Under the pieces are notes generated by a model that made no database searches, was not told the origin of the DNA, and saw nothing but the letters and a program-made list of their open reading frames with translations. A stretch of DNA of 64,000 nucleotides from Epiperipatus broadwayi (lineage: Eukaryota > Onychophora > Udeonychophora > Euonychophora > Peripatidae): positions 2,021,825 to 2,085,824 of the forward strand of contig JAQFVV010000064.1 in assembly GCA_028023455.1 (NCBI GenBank), in the 5' to 3' direction. This document shows, one piece after another, positions 37,786 through 49,881 of this stretch (the first letter of the stretch is position 1; every line of letters begins with the position of its first letter). A program made the position numbers and the translations under genes.

Positions 37786-39640
37786 TTGTTTTCAGTGTAC
37801 CTGACTAATTATCTTCCTAACCTACATAGGAATATCAAAAATCATAATGTACCAAACAATGTACCAGCTTCATCTGTTAAAAAGTATAAACATTTAACAG
37901 ATACTGGAATTTTTGTTCTTGAAAGAGGATTAAACTTTTCCGTAACACCATCTAATATCCTTTTATTAGATATAATGGCAGTGACCAAGAAAGTCACTAA
38001 CAAATTGACTTTAGAAAAAGAAGTAAAATTATGCTGGAGCATAAAAAGAACACTTGACAAGTAACAAAAATTGAAATCAAAGATTCTATGGTGAGAGGAA
38101 AGCAATTAAATCTCTCAAAGTAGATAAATCTATAAATATTCTCTCTTCTGACAAAGGCAATGCAACAGTTGTAATGTATACAACTGATTATTACAACAAA
38201 ACACAAGAATTCCTCACAGCAGGCCAATACAGAAAAGTGGCAAAAAAATCCTACACCAAGTACAGAAACAATCTTACAAGCATTACTCAAAAAGTATTGC
38301 AGGTACTTCAATGATTCAGAAAAAAAGTAAAATGACATCATATTTCAGCAAAATTCCTTATCTTTATGGTGCTATTTAAAATCCATAAGGATTATGTTCT
38401 ACTAAGCCCTATTGTTAGTTTAAGCAATTCACCTTGCCACAATTTGTCAAGATTTCTTCTCAATGTTTTAAGTCCTTTGGCATACAAGACCCAGTTTGTT
38501 GTCAGAGATTCTAGACACTTTGTAGAATTAAGAACATGAAAATTGAAAGAACTGACTTACTGGCAAGCTTTGATGTGGAAAGTTTATTTGCAAATGTAAT
38601 ATGTGAAGAAGCATTGTCTTTTGTAAGAAAAAGATTAAATGGTGATAATAGCTTACAAACTAGAACAACTCTTTCTATTGATAGTATAAAAAGACTATTA
38701 ACATTCTGTAGAAAAACAACCTACTTTCAATATAACACCAAATTCTTCTAACAAAATCAAGAAATGGCTATGGGTTCACCATTGTCATCCATGATTAGCA
38801 ATATTTACATTGAAGTAATTTGAAACCACAGCCATAAAAACTACTCCATATCCACCTAAAGTTTGGCTTCACTATGTAGATAATACATTTGTTGTATGGC
38901 CACATGATGAAGCAGTACTACAAACTTTCTGGAAACACATCGACAACATATCTCCTATTAAATTCACAATAAAATCAGAACAAGAACAAAAATTGGCATT
39001 CTTAGATGATCGTGTGATAAGATTCTCTCATGGCAAAATCAAAACTACAGTTTACTGAAAACCTGCACATACAGGAAAATACTTAGCTTATAGATATCCA
39101 ATCACACCAGAAGCACAAAACATGAAGTTATATTATCATTATGGAACAGAGCAAAAGAAGTTTGTTCAGAATACAGTGATTTAATAAAAGAAAAGATCTA
39201 TATAGAACAAATTCTTATGAAAAATGGTTATCTATCAACTGTTATTAAGAAAACCTTAAACAAACAACAAAAAGAACTATAAAAAACAATCATTGGTACT
39301 GTAGTGTACCCATACACACCAAAAATAGCAGACAAATTAAGGAAAATCTGCATTAGAACAGCTTTTCAAAGCCATACTACACCTAGAGAAATTCTAACAT
39401 TTACAAAGCCTAAACTTGAAATGCTGAAAAGAAAAAACTGCATCTATGGAATAGCATGTGAATGTGGAAGAATATGTATTGATGAGACCAGTCATCTCAC
39501 TGGAAAGCACTTGCAAGAACACAACTGTTGATTAGAAAAGAGAAAACAGATGTGTCTATGGTAGCAGAGCATGTATGCACCAATGAGCATATGTTCAATT
39601 GGGAAAATACAAAAATATTGAATAGAGAAGAAAATTTATA
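37786..39640 (+). pseudogene. Penelope-like retroelement, RT and GIY-YIG (decayed)
   Basis: Fragments appear in order across broken plus-strand frames. The N-terminal text is RGLNFSVTPSN. Then KIHKDYVLLSPIVSLSNSP (about 38385-38440) is the LPKIHK..LRPIVS block, followed by LLASFDVESLFANV with the first catalytic Asp. EMAMGSPLSSMISNIYIEV follows, then LHYVDNTFVVW, where the catalytic YVDD is altered to YVDN. LAFLDDRVIRFSHGKIKTTV and KPAHTGKYLAYRYPI continue the palm and thumb, and CIYGIACECGRICIDETSHL then TGKHLQEH ends as a GIY-YIG core. It has many stops and shifts and a mutated catalytic site. The frames 37786-38064, 38536-38751 and 39304-39531 are pieces of it. Confidence 0.9.
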
Positions 39641-39809
39641 AAGAAAAAAATGTAAAGAAGTTGCTCACATAACAATGGTAAACAATCCCATAAGTTACCT
39701 AGTGTGACTAACATAATGTATGGAAGCCATTAATCAACTTTGCTCTTAGTAAAAAAATGAAGAAATCAGGAGGAATCTCATAGATAAATATATGAAATTT
39801 CTACTGACT

Positions 39810-39880
39810 GTGCCTTTGACAGGATGACTCAGTTGGTTAAAAAGTTACCTTAAAATTCAAAAATCTCAGGGTTCAAGTCC
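39810..39880 (+). repeat. Possible tRNA-like segment downstream of the Penelope element
   Basis: GATGACTCAGTTGGTTAA resembles a Pol III A box and GGGTTCAAGTCC a B box, about 40 bases apart. Stem pairing was not good enough for a tRNA gene. It may be a tRNA-derived SINE fragment. Confidence 0.4.
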
Positions 39881-39924
39881 AATTCCCATGCTAGTACTGT
39901 CACTCACTGGTCAGTCTAGCAACA

Positions 39925-39975
39925 CCTGAAGAAGAGGGAAGAAGAATACTTCTTGAAATGTAAATATACTAACCT
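39925..39975 (+). promoter_or_regulatory. CTGAAGA...GAAA motif near the end of the Penelope element
   Basis: CTGAAGA (CTGANGA form) is followed after a stretch containing the hairpin AAGAAG-AATA-CTTCTT by GAAA. Penelope-like elements are known to carry hammerhead ribozymes in their terminal repeats. Extra bases (AGAGGG) between the first motif and the hairpin spoil a standard core, so I call it only a possible decayed one. Confidence 0.35.
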
Positions 39976-41455
39976 GTGTCTATTACTAACAGCTGAATGT
40001 ATGTGGAATATTGAAATAGTCCAACATATAAATAAAATTTAGATATGTTAGTATACCTGAAAAATGTTCGATTCTTTTTTATTTGTTATGTTTGCTTTAA
40101 TTCACTTTTGGTATCAAGCAGCATAAATATAGCTGTATTGTTTTATATAGTTTGCTGCTTTTATAGTTTCTATTTTTTACTCTTGATATATAAACGGGAT
40201 AATTTACATATTCACTCAATTCGATAATTGGATACTGTTTTACAAATTAAATTGGATATTGTTAGCTCTTTATTTATAAGTTGTTGCAACTTGCGATATG
40301 CCAAGTTTTCTCTTTCTGTCATTAGATGCGAAAAACAGTAGTTTGACATTTTATAGTGTTGTTGTTGTTTTTTGCAATCTTGGATATATATTCTGTTTCT
40401 TAGACCATTTGTAGGCTCTTGTAGTGTGCTAATCTTGTGGTAATGTTGGTCTGCAATTCATAATATATCACTGTACATCATGGATTATTGCACTGAACCT
40501 ATAGACTTATTTGCAGAATTTTTTTTTTGTAGTTTGTCTTTGTCATTCTGTTGATGCTGTCTGATGTTTAGATGCTGATGATGTACCTTTATTTGCAAAT
40601 ATTTTTATTTTACTTTATCTATAATATTTGCTATATAAGGCATTGTAATCCACTTCTTGTCTTTAAATTCTGTTTTATTTTGCTGGTAAATCTTTTAAAT
40701 TTTTTGAGTGCTTTTTAGCTGTAAACTATACAAAGTTATTACAGATAAACAAGGAAAAATAAAATTTTATATATAATGCACGAATGTAAAACTTATGGGA
40801 GTGAACTTTGTTTGATAATAAACATTATATTTATCCCTGTCAGGGAGACCTCTTGTTTCCATATTTTTTAGGTTGGAAAGTATGTTTTCGAATCATTTAT
40901 TTAAAGCAGCTTGTGTTTTGGGTTCATAAAAACATTTGTCATTTAAACGAAGCAAAGTCTTAATTATATAGTCATCTTTATTCATAATTACTATTGTTCG
41001 TCCTTTATCAGCTGGTTTATAAAAATATCTTCACTTTTTTCTACATTATATAAAGTATATTTTTTATTTAATGTTATATAGTTTTTTGTTTCTTATGTTG
41101 TTTATAGACTAATTGATTTTAAAATATCTTAATAAACATAATCAATGTATGTATCAAGTAAAATATTTCTTCGATGTGGAGGTGTCCAATCAGATCGCAA
41201 TTTACTAATGGTTTTACATGTGTTATTTCCAAAAAATTTCTTTTAATCTAATATGCCTAATAAAATTATTCAAGTCCTAATATGACTATAACTTTAAATT
41301 GAATATGTTATATTTAGGAATTTATCAGCTTCTCGTCTGCCCATTTATCCATTATTCTACCTACTTAACCTATCAAATACTTATCTATCCATCTAGCTAT
41401 GTATTCATTGGCAAATTATTCATCTATTTGTTATATATTATAGATCAATATATTC

Positions 41456-41695
<240 letters not shown>

Positions 41696-42024
41696 TCTGT
41701 CTACTTCAATATCTATTTGCCTTTTTATCTTTCTGTATATCTATGTATGAGTCAGATTATTTATTTACCTATTTCTATCTCCGTATTTAATTACCTATTT
41801 ATTTATCTGTCATTATATCTGCCTTTCAGTTTATTTATCTATCTATAAATAATAATAAAATGGTATATTGGCGAGGAGATCATTAAAAGTTTGAGTAGCA
41901 AATATGATATAAATAGTCTGCGATCTTTAGAGTTTGAGTTCCAGAATCTATCATTCTATTATTACAGAAAAATATTCAGCTTTCTATCAATTTATCTACT
42001 AACTATCTGTCTATCTATTTTTAC

Positions 42025-42209
42025 CTTATGCCGTGATAAATGAAGCATGCCTTTTGTTATTTGCTCCACGCAAAGAAGTAATTTCCTCGAATCAGCTGCT
42101 GCATTGCGATTGCTGATAGTTCGTGAACACAAAAGCTCTGCCGCATTTTTTTGTAGGTAGGATTTTAAATCTCCTTCCGAAACATATTCTATAATAAGTC
42201 CATAAGATC
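42025..42209 (-). CDS. RTK exon: hinge, kinase insert and helix E
   Basis: The exon is 185 nt, with acceptor TTATTAG and donor GTAAAA, phase 1 to phase 0. It reads GSYGLIIEYVSEGDLKSYLQ for beta-5, the hinge and helix D. A short insert follows (around LLCSRTISNRNAAADSRK), and then LLLCVEQITKGMLHLSRHK, which is helix E before the catalytic loop. EYVSEGDLKSYL has the hinge shape of FGFR, RET and Cad96Ca-type receptors, where a Gly-Asp/Ser-Leu follows the hinge. The insert of roughly 15-20 residues is small compared with the long kinase inserts of PDGFR/VEGFR types. An (ATCT)n microsatellite and related low-complexity sequence lies immediately downstream of the donor site. Confidence 0.92.
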
Positions 42210-43024
42210 CTAATAATAATAATATACAGTAAAATACAAAATTATTTTTGCATACACTTGGAGTAAATAAATTAATTTTGCATGATGAGTTAGTTTATTT
42301 TATGCATAAAAAATAAAAATAATAATTTGTTAAACCACTTGGTTATAGTTTATAATACTATATATACATATTTGAATATTATTTAATTTTCTAAATTTTA
42401 AGTAAATAAAGAAAGATATCAGAAAATATTAATGTGTTCCTCTCGTTTTTTTCCGAATTAGCATCTTTGTGATTAGCTCTAGTTATCTTACCTTCTCAAA
42501 TTCTTTCATGCATTTATTTCGGCTTGACTTAATTAACAAATATACAATTAGATGTGTATAACTTTAGAAGTCCATATATTTAATCTAAATATAATTAAAT
42601 ATCACTTTAGTATTGTTTTAACTCTATCATCTGAAAATACCAACATACTATGCTCTATATATCTTATATAACAAAGAGAGCTACATTCAACTTTAATTAA
42701 GTTTAGAATTTATACATGGTAATAATATATAACAATATCTAGTTTAAAATGGTTTATTATTTATATATCATGGATTGTGTAATGAACGAATAAACCTCCT
42801 GGTCATGTGCTTCTATGAATTTACATGCACTCACCCATGAACATCAGTTTAAAAAGCATAAATGTACACTTATGCTTAGACTTTATCTAGTTTAATAAAT
42901 AAATATTAATAAAATATTTATTTATATAAAATGTCATTGTGCTCTAAATTTATAAATTATTGAAAAGCATTTGACTGTTCAGCATTTCTACAGTAAATAA
43001 AGCTTTGTATCATCAGAATATATT

Positions 43025-43490
43025 GATATATGGCCACATTCTGATGAATATTTATGAAAATGCAACAGCAATTAGGTAGACTGAATGGTGATAGTAAAAA
43101 ATGCGAATGAATAGGGTATGTGACGGAGTGATCCCATTTCTTCAAAACGTTTTATAGCAATTTGCAGGAAGTATTTTGTTGATTAGAACAAAAAGCTCAG
43201 AAAATGGGGGAAATGGGAGTTCATTTAAGTCATCAATTCTAACAAAAGCTAAAATGATATTCAATTAAATTTTTAGAAGAAAATAATGACTAATAATCAT
43301 AAAATACAAAAATTTAACAACTATAAATACTATGGTCAGATTATTAATGTATTATGGAAACATAATCTTTGAAACTAAAGATAAAAGTAAACATAGTTTG
43401 GCTGCTTTTTTCAGAAAAAACTTAATTTCAAAATAAAATGTGCCATGTGTTGGAAAAGAAAAGTTTTTAATAGGTGCCATTTATCAAATC
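43025..43490 (+). mobile_element. Decayed fragment of the RTE LINE
   Basis: Words match the LINE at 5630-6190 in the same order: AATATTTATGAAAATGCAAC, GCAGGAAGTATTTTG, CTATGGTCAGATTATTAAT, ATGGAAACATAAT and AAAAGAAAAGTTTTTAA. Several stretches between them are deleted or scrambled, so the copy is much older than the one at 4100. Confidence 0.88.
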
Positions 43491-43766
43491 TGACCATATT
43501 GAGACTTACATTAGCAAACTTTCTGGACAATAGTACCATCCATTGCAAATCCATAGTAATCAATGGATACTAGAAGGTTTGTGCATGAAATCCCCATCTA
43601 GTGATTACTCATCTAATATCCCCACAGTAGTTTCTATCATATGGCTTTCATCAGTGATGAACTTAGGATCTCAGAGGACTGCACCTAGATCTTAGGATCT
43701 AATGCAAACCTCCACTAGCCACCTTTTACTTATTTAATTAACTATAAAACAAAAAAATAATTAAAG

Positions 43767-44190
43767 AGGATTTGAACCCAGATATTTACACTCCATCATA
43801 TAACCATAAACACATGACCACATACATGTGAAAAAATTAAATGATCTTCAATATATATATTTTGAGCTGACACAGTAGTCATCAGTTGGTCCAGATCATC
43901 ATCTCCCATACATATATATATAATTGGTGCTCGGTTTTATATTAAGATAGCAAATCTACAAACTTTAATGGACAGGCTTCAATTGTCTCCACTCTCCAAC
44001 TCTTCAGTTCATCCACATCAATGAAAATCTGATTCCGGAATGTTCAAACCCTTTGGTGATACCATGTCATAACTCATGTTGACCTTAAGTCAAGCTGACC
44101 TCATATATATAGGACCTTCATATATGACTATTTAAAACACAGAAGAGAGATGATCAAAATACAGGCTGAATATGTAATATTAAATAAAAA
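43767..44190. mobile_element. Family A inverted-repeat element
   Basis: It starts with GGATTTGAACCCAGA and has CATCAGTTGGTCCAGATCAT, the TATATTAAGATAGCAAATCT block and GTTGACCTTAAGTCAAGCTG, shared with other copies. The right terminal arm is not recognisable. Confidence 0.7.
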
Positions 44191-44438
44191 TATAGTCTAT
44201 ATACTTATTTTCAAATTTATTTGTAATATTTTTAATATGAATTTCAAACTGTATGTATAAAAACTGGAAATAACTTGTTTTCCTATATACCAGTATCACT
44301 TTACTGCCTTTATTTTCTAAAAGGTCAGCATTTCATTATAAAATTTCATTACTGTCTGTATTGAAAGAAGCTTGTTGTGGATTTAAAGTTCATCTTTTTA
44401 ATATAAGATTGCAAATGTAAATGTTATTTTGCCATTGC

Positions 44439-44440
<2 letters not shown>

Positions 44441-44469
<29 letters not shown>

Positions 44470-44535
44470 AATACATAAATGTACTTATATATATATATAT
44501 ATATATATATATAAGTACATTTATGTATTTATTAT
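44441..44535. repeat. (AT)n tracts with inverted AATAAATACATAAATGTACTT arms
   Basis: An (AT)n at 44441-44465 is followed by a unit whose complement lies across a second AT tract: the arm at 44466-44488 (ATAATAAATACATAAATGTAC) faces its complement at 44512-44535. The whole can form a cruciform. Confidence 0.85.
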
Positions 44536-45427
44536 GGAATATAAAAAGTAAATGATGGTGATATTTTCATAAAAAATAACCAGAGATATGTTTTGACAGT
44601 GAATGTTACTAGAAAATCATTATATACTACTGATAGTCCTAAGACTAAGCTACATTGCTTTAGTACACAATAATATTTTTTTGTCTTGAGTTTCATTATA
44701 AATGAAACTGACCTTTTATCTCTAATTAAACTTATGACAAAAAAACTGTTATTGAACACAATCTGAGTATATCAATAGGCATTAATGGTTTTCTAAAAAC
44801 ATAACTAAATATTTATTACATGAATATAACTCTACACTTTAATTTACTTATATATCATCTGAAAAATGTTCATAGAATAAGTAGACAATTAGTAAGAATA
44901 CTTGGTTATTAATGGAGTTTTATGCAATTATTACCCAGATTACTTTAATAATTTGTTCTAATTTCTCAGTTTCAAAAATACATTATCATTAATGATCTTA
45001 TATGTGTTATGACCAAACATTTAGCATATGTTTGCAGTATTTGCCACTTATATCTCAGTCTATTATCCAGAAAATAATTTACTGCACACATACATATTTA
45101 GTTAATTCCTGTATATGAAAATTATTTCTCAGTTCTTAAGTGTGTTTTGCTTAAGATCTGTATTATAGTATCAATGTCTCAGTATAATATTACATGATTC
45201 TGCCTCCATTATTCAAATAGTGTTCAGTTGTAGTATTAGAGACTTTTCTTGTAGTAAATACATTACAGATTACTTATTTCATAAATTAATCATTTACCAG
45301 CAGTCCATTATTGATTTTTAAAATTTAGAATTGGGCATTACAATTAACAGATAAATCACGAAACACATATTCTCTTGTCTGTTTTTATAGATTGCCTCAC
45401 ATTCAACCTTCTTTTCTAAAGAGAGCA

Positions 45428-45556
45428 TAAGTAATATTTACTAAAGCAATAAACCTAAAGCATGTGCGGTTATGCGGTTAAGACCTGTAGAGGTCCCTAC
45501 CTCAGCATTTTCGACCGCACATGTTTTAGATTTATTGCCTTAGTAAATATTACTTA
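45428..45556. repeat. Imperfect inverted repeat, about 43-bp arms (hairpin element)
   Basis: The left arm reads AAGTAATATTTACTAAAGC through CATGTGCGGT; the right arm has its complement, ACCGCACATG through AGTAAATATTACTT. The loop of about 45 bases contains TAAGACCTGTAGAGGTC, itself a small inverted repeat. It looks like a MITE. Confidence 0.8.
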
Positions 45557-46301
45557 CATAATCAATGTGCGTTAAATAAATTTATAATTAAAGAGAGCAT
45601 AGTAGTATTACAATCTGGCCTTGCCTTTAACGTGCTTATTGTTCTTTAAAATGTTAAGGAATATAGTTTCTGCTTTCGGTTGTTATCAATTGCTAAAGCA
45701 AACATCTGTTTGTGATTTTCTTATTTGGCACATTGGTTCAAATAAAAATTTAACTCCACATTTAAAATCTATTTAGTTTTGAATTTATTTCACTGGTTAC
45801 TGACGTATAACATAGAATTTCAGCATAAAACATTCTTTCCCAAGCAATGCATCAGTTATATGATAACGTGTTGATATAGTGACTGTTATCTTTATTAATT
45901 ATAACAGGAAATTTATAAAGTCATTTTATTAACTGTTCACTGAAACAGGGAAGTGAAAAAATAAGATCTTACAGTCCACAAAAACAGGGGAATGTCAAAA
46001 AATAGTGTCAGCCTAGTTAAAATACAGTATCTGTGAATGCCCACTTTCCCAAAGAATTGTTAAATTCTTTAAATCCATGGGTATGTCTTAGCATGAACTA
46101 AAATTAGAAATAGATCTATATGAAATCTGTTTTGGAATCTAACTCTAATAAATTTAAAAAAAAAAGTTTGCAATTTAAAGTGCTAAACAATTATATAATA
46201 AGGGCAATTCTTTTTAGCATATATGCTTTAGAAAATGCTTTCAAACTATTTATTTCAAAGCAGAGTTTTTTTATATCAATATTTGTTTGTTTTTTTCATA
46301 T

Positions 46302-46379
46302 GTCGTAGCATCAGCCGGGACGCGAACCCACAACCGTCTGCAAACAACTATTTGACCTCTCGGCTAACAACGCTTGACG
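46302..46379 (-). mobile_element. tRNA-derived SINE (same family as 60266)
   Basis: On the minus strand it reads GTTAGCCGAGAGGTCA (A box), a short middle, GGTTGTGGGTTCGCGTCCC (B box GGTTCGCGTCC) and GATGCTACGAC. The last 10 bases and both boxes match the copy at 60266-60370. A T-rich stretch (A tail on the minus strand) lies next to it at 46284-46297. Confidence 0.75.
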
Positions 46380-46674
46380 TTTTGTTTTAATATGACAATT
46401 TTTAAAGACAGAATCCCAAACCTTGATGTTTTCTGGAATTTATTTACCTGAAAACTGTTTTGTAATTATAGACAACTATAAAACATCTTATTTCAGCTTT
46501 AATTATAATCTATAAGTGATTTCATTTGCTTGAAATAGATCAAAATATGGACATAATGTATTTATCAGGTATCATAACCCATCTGTATGTGCAAAATAAT
46601 ATTTCATTCACCACTCCTAAACACTCATATAACAATTAATATACCAGTTATTATACACACATAAATATAATTAC

Positions 46675-46785
46675 CTCTTTGTTTAAAATGTCCTAGACAT
46701 TCAACGATATGAGAATTGTGCGGCAATTGGGAATGAATTTTTATTTCTCTCAAAAAACTAGATTTCCAGTCATCTCTAGAACATT
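46675..46785 (-). CDS. RTK exon: kinase helix C and beta-4
   Basis: The exon is 111 nt, with acceptor ATATTAG and donor GTAATT, phase 1 to phase 1. It continues directly from the split glycine/glutamate codon of the preceding exon. It reads ECSRDDWKSSFLREIKIHSQ and then LPHNSHIVECLGHFKQR. The glutamate in FLREIKI is in the place of the helix C glutamate that salt-bridges to the VAIK lysine. HNSHIVECLGHF matches the HPNIVxLLG beta-4 region of FGFR/RET-like kinases. This exon was too short to stand out as an open reading frame and was found by looking for the missing kinase segment on the minus strand between the flanking exons. The phase match on both sides is strong support. Confidence 0.92.
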
Positions 46786-47835
46786 CTAATATTATATATG
46801 ACAAAAATATTACATAAAATGATTTACCTACAAATGTGAAATATTTGACATTATTTACAATAAATTATTATAATTTATAAAAATATCATAAAGAATGTTC
46901 ATGGACTGATATAAAATTTCTGAAACGTAAATGATTCTAAACTTTTAATTTTAATCTACATTATAATGAATACTTTTAAAAAATTTTATTTTTATAATTT
47001 ATTTTTCTAAACTATGATTATACAGAGGTTGCATATTAGCTGTTTATGATGAAGATACTAGCTCGATCCTAGATCTATAATGATGAAATATAACAGAGCT
47101 GATTAAAATATATAACATTTGAAATAATAAACCAATAAGCTTTAAATATATTAATGCAATGCCCCCTATTGTCAAAGTCTACCAATGTTAAAAAGCAATC
47201 TATACATATAAATATTTATATCCTATATTTTTTGTCATCTTCTAGTGTCACCTAACATATTATTTGGATTCCTTACTAGTAGAAAAACAAAATATTACAA
47301 AAATATCATTTTGTTATGTCAAGAGGTTTCATGTACAGAAAAAAAAATCCATTGTGGTTTTGAGAACAATTTTTCAAGGCAAAAACATTTAAGAATAAGA
47401 TTACATCTAAGTAAGATCTTGACCACTCATGGAGTAAATTCCCAATACTTTGATGAGAGAATTCAGTTTTTATTGATATTTTTGATTTCTTCTTGATACA
47501 TAAGTTATACATCTGTCCATACTTTATTGAGTTGTCTAAAGTTTCTATATTCCTCTTCTGTTAAGGATCTATATCTCAGGTCTATAACCAAAAAATGATA
47601 TATTCAGACATATTTTCTTTTAAAATTCAATTACTTCTTCCAAAAGTAATTCATGAGTCTAATTAAGATATTTGCAAATGTTAACATCTTCTAATTTATT
47701 GGTAACGACATAATTTTTCATTACGAAACACACAAAAAAAATCTAAAACTTGCCATCTCATGGATAATTGGTATTTTTGATTTACAATTTAAATCCCTTT
47801 TTTGCAATAATATTGCTATGCATATGAGGTAACCC

Positions 47836-48138
47836 GCCTCTAAAGCGCTAAGCGTTTAATATTTGGCACTCTTTATAGCTTCTCTTTCAAGCGCTTCACA
47901 CGCTTTTAATTTTATTTATTATAATATTAAGAGAGAAGTTTTTTGTTATTCCAATAGTTTTTTAATTAACGGGCATTTTATTTGTACCTCGAAAGCGCTA
48001 AGCGTTTAATATTTGGCACTCTTTATAGCTTCTCTTTCAAGCGCTTCACACGCTTTTAATTTTATTTATTATAATATTAAGAGAGAAGTTTTTTGTTATT
48101 CCAATAGTTTTTTAATTAACGGGCATTTTATTTGTATT
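47836..48138. repeat. 150-bp tandem duplication, two near-identical copies
   Basis: AAAGCGCTAAGCGTTTAATA starts at 47842 and again at 47992, and the two copies run almost identically to GGGCATTTTATTTGTA. The near-absence of differences implies a recent event. The unit has several GCGCT/AGCGC words in otherwise AT-rich DNA. Confidence 0.95.
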
Positions 48139-48339
48139 ACGTATATGTATATATAACAAATAATAAAGCAATTCACATTAAAATTATCAGACCAACAACC
48201 CATCTATATTTCAAAGTCTTAATAAATATGTTGATGAAAAAATAAATCCATTTCTCTGATATTTAACTGTTTACATAGACCCAAAATTACCGAGATGGTA
48301 TGTTTGGCTGATAACGTGTTAACCCTAGGTTTTTCTATA

Positions 48340-49671
48340 ATTTGTTCAGACTTTCAAACTCCATCCATCTATCCACTCTACCTTATGCAACTGATATGCA
48401 TTCCCACATGAATGTGAAAAAGATAAATGATCTCCAATATACATATTTCGTGCTGAACCAGCACTCATCAGTTGGTCCAGATCATCAACTCCCTCCCTCC
48501 CCCCACATATATAATAAGTGCTCATTTTATATTAAAATAAATCTTCAAACAGGCTTCAATACTTCAACGATCCATATCATTGAAAATCTGATGACGGAAT
48601 GCTCAAAACCCTTGTTGATGCCAAGCATATTGGCATACCCATGTTGACTTTGTTAGTCTGGCCCCTCACTTATAGGACTTTAATATGGCCATTTAAATAC
48701 ATATAAAAGGAATGGGCAAACTACAATCTGAACATGTAATATTTAAATACAAGCATATTATCTATACTAAACTTAATGTAACTAGAAGGGATTTGAACTC
48801 ACATTCAAGCTTCCTACAGCTATTCACCCCATCCTATATAACCAATACACATTACCACATACATGTGAAAAAGATAAACTACCTCCAATGATGTATTTCA
48901 TGCTGAACCAGCACTCATCAGTTTGTCTAGTTCATCATCTCCCACACACATATATAATCAGTACTGACTTTATATTAAGATATCAAATATTCAAACTTTA
49001 ATGGATGGGCTTTAATCATCTCCAAGTCTTATTAATTCATCCATATCATAAAATCTGATGATAGAACACTTGATGATGCCAATATTATTGTCATGCCTAT
49101 GTTGACATTGAGTCACCCTGATCTTCATGTAAAGGACCTTAATATGCCCTTTAAAATACATAGAAGAGGAATGAATACAATACAGGCTGAATATGTTGTA
49201 ATATTTAAATATAAGTATATTGCCTATACTAAACTTATATGTAATAAGAAGGAAGCTCCCTACATCTATCCACTCCATCTTATACAACTGATGTACATAA
49301 CTACATACATATAAAAAAAGATCTCCAAAATACATATTGCATGCTAAGCCAGTTTTCGTCAATTGGTTCAAATTATCATGTCCTACACACACACACACAC
49401 ATACATATATATATATAATCAGAATCCAGTTTATATTAAGACAGCAAATCTTCAAACTTTAATGAAAGGGCTTCGATTTTCTCCATTCTCCAACGATCAC
49501 TTATATCATTGAAAATCTGATCATTGGACCAATTGATAAAAGCTGATTTAGCACGAAATATGTATATTGGAGATAATTTATCTTTTTTACATGTGTGTGT
49601 TCATGTGTATCAGTTGTTTAAGATGGAATGGATAGATGCAGGGAACTTCAAAGTCTGAGTTCAAATCCCTT
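48340..49671. mobile_element. Three family A copies in a row
   Basis: Copies start near 48346, 48789 and 49225, each with a CAGTCTT/TCAGACTTT-like or GGATTTGAACTC start and the CACTCATCAGTTGGTCCAGA-type core (the third has TTTCGTCAATTGGTTC). Only the last copy has a right arm, ending TCTGAGTTCAAATCCC at about 49668. The GTTGACTTTG/GTTGACATTG blocks recur at the expected spacing. The array is about 1.33 kb with units of about 440 bp. Confidence 0.75.
49387..49420. repeat. (AC)n-(AT)n tract
   Basis: An ACACAC run followed by ATATAT inside the third family A copy. Confidence 0.85.
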
Positions 49672-49881
49672 TTAATTACATTAAGTTCAATGTAGACAAT
49701 ATTCTTGTATTTAAATATTATAAGTTAGTGTTATGATTATTTATATTTGATATATATGTATATATGTTACATATTTATAAAAAAAAATACCAAACTATAA
49801 TAATTGATTTTAATTTCCAACAATTTTATTAAAAAAATAAATTGTTAGTAAACAAATAGATGAATAAGTGAAACTTTCTAC

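Larger units (their letters stand above)
42210..46674. other. RTK intron, 4.5 kb
   Basis: The intron between the helix C exon and the hinge exon. It holds a degraded RTE copy, a family A element, two inverted repeats and a SINE. 42210-43020 and 44540-45410 are AT-rich with nothing recognised. Confidence 0.8.
46786..49881. other. RTK intron, 3.1 kb
   Basis: The intron between the glycine-loop exon and the helix C exon. It holds the 150-bp tandem duplication and three family A copies. 46786-47835 shows nothing recognised. Confidence 0.8.

Noticed and set aside
47836-48138. CRISPR-like direct repeats
   Set aside because: Only two contiguous 150-bp copies without spacers in a eukaryotic context.
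49012-49455. 147-codon minus-strand frame
   Set aside because: Runs through family A repeats and an AC/AT tract; no protein feature.
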